DNA from: Ruthenibacterium avium
GTDB taxonomy: Bacteria > Bacillota > Clostridia > Oscillospirales > Ruminococcaceae
DNA length: 24,755 bases
NCBI GenBank assembly: GCA_019118905.1
Contig: DWYA01000065.1
Span: forward strand, 1 to 24,755
Direction of reading: 5' to 3'
Positions within the stretch are counted from its first letter, which is position 1, and the number at the start of each line of letters is the position of its first letter. Positions 23,134-24,755 of this stretch are shown piece after piece. Below the pieces are notes generated by a model. The model did not search any database and was not told the origin of the DNA. It saw only the letters and a list, made by a program, of their open reading frames with translations. The translations under genes and the position numbers were made by a program.

Positions 23134-24036
23134 ATGCTGTATGACATTGTGATTATCGGAGCAGGCTCTGCCGGAGTCAGTGCCGGAATTTATGCGGTAA
23201 GCCGCGGAAAAAAGACCTTGCTTTTAGAAAGCACGCAGGTGGGCGGCATCATCGGAAAAGTTTCCGCAGTGACGCATTATACCGCGCTTGTACCCCACGA
23301 AACAGGCGAAACGTTTGCCGCCCGCATGAAGGAACAGGCGCTCAGTGCGGGTGTTGAAATTGCTTATGAAACCGTGATTGGCGTAGAGCTGGCAGGCGAA
23401 ATCAAAACCATTCGCACAAACAAGGGCACTTATCAGGCACACCGCGTCATTTTGGCAAACGGCGGAACGCCGCGCAAGCTCGGCATCCCCGGAGAAATGG
23501 AATTGGCAGGAGAGGGCATGGGGCTTAACGCTTTGCGAGATGGTGCAGACTACACGGGCAAAAATATCTATGTGGTCGGCGGTGCGGACGGCGCGGTAAA
23601 AGAAGCGCTGTATCTTGCTTCGTTTGCAAAGCGGCTGACTATCATTCATTTTGAGGATGAGCTGGGCTGCACCCCGGAATTTCGGCAAAAGGTGGCGGCG
23701 GCAGGCAATATCACATTGCGGCCCGGCAGCCGTTTGAATGCTGTGTATGGGCAAGACAGGGTAGAGCGCTTGGAAATTTTAAACGTTCACACCAAAACGG
23801 TCGAAACCGTGGAAGACCCGGGCTGCGGCATTTTCGTCTATGCCGGAGTGGTGCCGAATACCCAGCTTTACACCGAACTTGACTTGCAGGATGGTTATAT
23901 TGTCACGAATGAGAAAATGGAAACTTCTATTCCGGGGGTTTATGCCGCCGGAGATATCCGTGCAAAGCAGGTGCGTCAAGTGGCGACGGCAGTGTCGGAT
24001 GGCGCGATTGCAGCGATTCATGCCGCACAGTTTTGA
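23134..24036 (+). CDS. Thioredoxin-reductase-fold FAD flavoprotein without CxxC
   Basis: A 300-residue protein of the low-molecular-weight thioredoxin reductase fold. The FAD motif GAGSAG (9-14), the LANGGTPRKLGIPGE link, the second Rossmann motif GGADGA (149-154) and the C-terminal FAD motif GVYAAGDIR are present. The usual redox pair CATCD is replaced by NALRD (132-136), and the NADPH-binding HRRxxxR is replaced by HFEDEL (172-177, acidic). It is therefore unlikely to reduce thioredoxin with NADPH. Two other cysteines (in DELGC and DPGCG) are not in a CxxC arrangement. Clostridial ferredoxin-dependent relatives also lose the NADPH motif but keep CxxC. Electron donor and acceptor are unknown; linkage to the YeiH gene suggests sulfur metabolism, which is inference. 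Confidence 0.87.
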   Translation: MLYDIVIIGAGSAGVSAGIYAVSRGKKTLLLESTQVGGIIGKVSAVTHYTALVPHETGETFAARMKEQALSAGVEIAYETVIGVELAGEIKTIRTNKGTYQAHRVILANGGTPRKLGIPGEMELAGEGMGLNALRDGADYTGKNIYVVGGADGAVKEALYLASFAKRLTIIHFEDELGCTPEFRQKVAAAGNITLRPGSRLNAVYGQDRVERLEILNVHTKTVETVEDPGCGIFVYAGVVPNTQLYTELDLQDGYIVTNEKMETSIPGVYAAGDIRAKQVRQVATAVSDGAIAAIHAAQF

Positions 24037-24144
24037 TATAAAAAGAGAAGCCACCTTTTTAAGCAATGCAGTGTAAAAAAATTGCTTCTACAAGAAAACA
24101 AATGGTTTTTATCCGTCTTCTTTCGACTATGTTATAATTTAGAT

Positions 24145-24194
24145 GCAATTACCCCTTTGCCCATTCCGTCATGGAACAAGCAGAGGGGTAATTG
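24145..24194. other. Strong unexplained hairpin in the 167-base intergenic region
   Basis: GCAATTACCCCTTTGC (24145-24160) pairs with GCAGAGGGGTAATTGT ending at 24195, and an inner TTCC/GGAA stem closes the loop. A TATAAT at 24133-24138 sits just upstream, but there is no good -35 and no T-run on either side. It could be a small RNA, a processed terminator for the convergent genes or a small mobile repeat. AAGCAAT/ATTGCTT at 24061-24087 is a weaker stem after the flavoprotein gene. Confidence 0.5.
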
Positions 24195-24202
24195 TATGTG
24201 CA

Positions 24203-24694
24203 TTACTTTACTTTTCTGATTTCAAATGATTTATCATAAAGCTGAGCAACTCTTACAAGGTTAAAGTTTTCGGAGTGAAAATCTTTGCGAATGGAAATAC
24301 TGTTGAGACAATCGTACCCCAAGCTGCGATATAAACGGATGGCCTGTTCGTTTCTTGCGGCCGCTTCGATATAAAGCGATTCAGAATACTCCCGCACAAT
24401 TTCCTCAGCACACGCAATGGCTTTCGAGCCAAAGCCTTTGTTTCGGTGCTCCGGTTTTACATAAAGGTGCTCCAGCCAGTCAATGGCGCCGCCCCGACTT
24501 CCCAAATGAAGAAAGCCGACCACTTCATCGAAAGCCACAATAAAATAAAGTGCATTGCCCTCGCTCGACCATTGCGTTAAATCCGCCAGTGCCTCGGAAT
24601 CTGTTTGCACTTCATCACTATGGGAGAGCCAGAAACCCTGAATGAGCGGCAGCATTTCAGTTTGCTCAGAATGATATTTTTTAAGTTGAAGCAT
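24203..24694 (-). CDS. GNAT-family N-acetyltransferase
   Basis: A 163-residue acetyltransferase using acetyl-CoA. The core motif LEHLYVKPEHRNKGFGSKA (75-92 region) carries the HRNKGFG pyrophosphate loop at 83-89. IEAAARNEQAIRLYRSLGYD is the normal C-terminal helix. The ATG at 24694 is preferred to GTG 24703 because AGAAGG lies eight bases before it. The overall form resembles small-molecule or aminoglycoside-type GNATs, but no substrate can be assigned. It converges on the flavoprotein gene and appears to be transcribed alone; an AT-rich promoter region lies upstream to the window edge. Confidence 0.85.
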   Translation of the reverse strand: MLQLKKYHSEQTEMLPLIQGFWLSHSDEVQTDSEALADLTQWSSEGNALYFIVAFDEVVGFLHLGSRGGAIDWLEHLYVKPEHRNKGFGSKAIACAEEIVREYSESLYIEAAARNEQAIRLYRSLGYDCLNSISIRKDFHSENFNLVRVAQLYDKSFEIRKVK

Positions 24695-24755
24695 CTTCGA
24701 CACCTTCTTATTTCATTTAACTTTTTTCATACATCATAATTCTTTATAATACTTT

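Noticed and set aside
1..24755. tRNA, rRNA genes or a CRISPR array
   Set aside because: No cloverleaf, rRNA signature or regularly spaced repeats were seen on either strand by eye.

Overview
The window looks like chromosomal DNA from a Gram-positive Clostridia, perhaps an Oscillospiraceae-like gut bacterium. This is inferred from the AGGAGG-type ribosome binding sites, a T-box in front of ileS, a cobalamin riboswitch in front of a lipoprotein-anchored B12 importer, tightly overlapping genes and mid-range GC. Nearly all genes lie on the + strand; only a LysR regulator and a terminal GNAT gene are on the - strand.

Region 1 (1-10666) is a long co-directional run built around nonulosonic acid (legionaminic-type, sialic-acid-like) synthesis. 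It holds a LegC aminotransferase, a CBS-fused PtmE-like sugar-1-P nucleotidyltransferase, a LegI/NeuB synthase, a LegG/NeuC hydrolysing 2-epimerase and a LegF/NeuA CMP-sugar synthetase. Interleaved are two Gfo/Idh/MocA proteins (one without the EKP catalytic motif), a suppressor-of-fused (SUFU) domain protein, two unrecognised membrane proteins and a GNAT protein. The dehydratase (LegB) and a canonical LegH acetyltransferase are not seen and may lie upstream. Region 2 (10654-11945) is a split ThrE-type exporter pair, translationally coupled to the end of the run.

Region 3 (11999-17473) contains a small AT-richer gene interrupted by an in-frame TAG, an Ile-specific T-box leader with its attenuator, a type-2-like isoleucyl-tRNA synthetase and a MocR-like-fold aminotransferase.

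Region 4 (17495-21058) is a promoter, a cobalamin riboswitch and a btuFCD-type vitamin B12 import operon. The most unusual signal in the window is here. Two same-orientation, 141-nt copies of a structured non-coding element lie at either end of the operon, about 90% identical by hand alignment. Each is sandwiched between two near-identical copies of the local rho-independent terminator hairpin, and the terminator differs between the two loci. The simplest reading is a small MITE-like element that enters terminator hairpins and duplicates the whole 27-28 nt hairpin. One copy sits in the expression platform of the riboswitch.

Region 5 (21071-24694) has a LysR regulator divergent from a YeiH-family transporter, with a palindrome and a -10 box between them. 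Next is a thioredoxin-reductase-fold flavoprotein that lacks both the CxxC disulfide and the HRRxxxR NADPH motif, then a strong unexplained hairpin and a GNAT acetyltransferase on the - strand.
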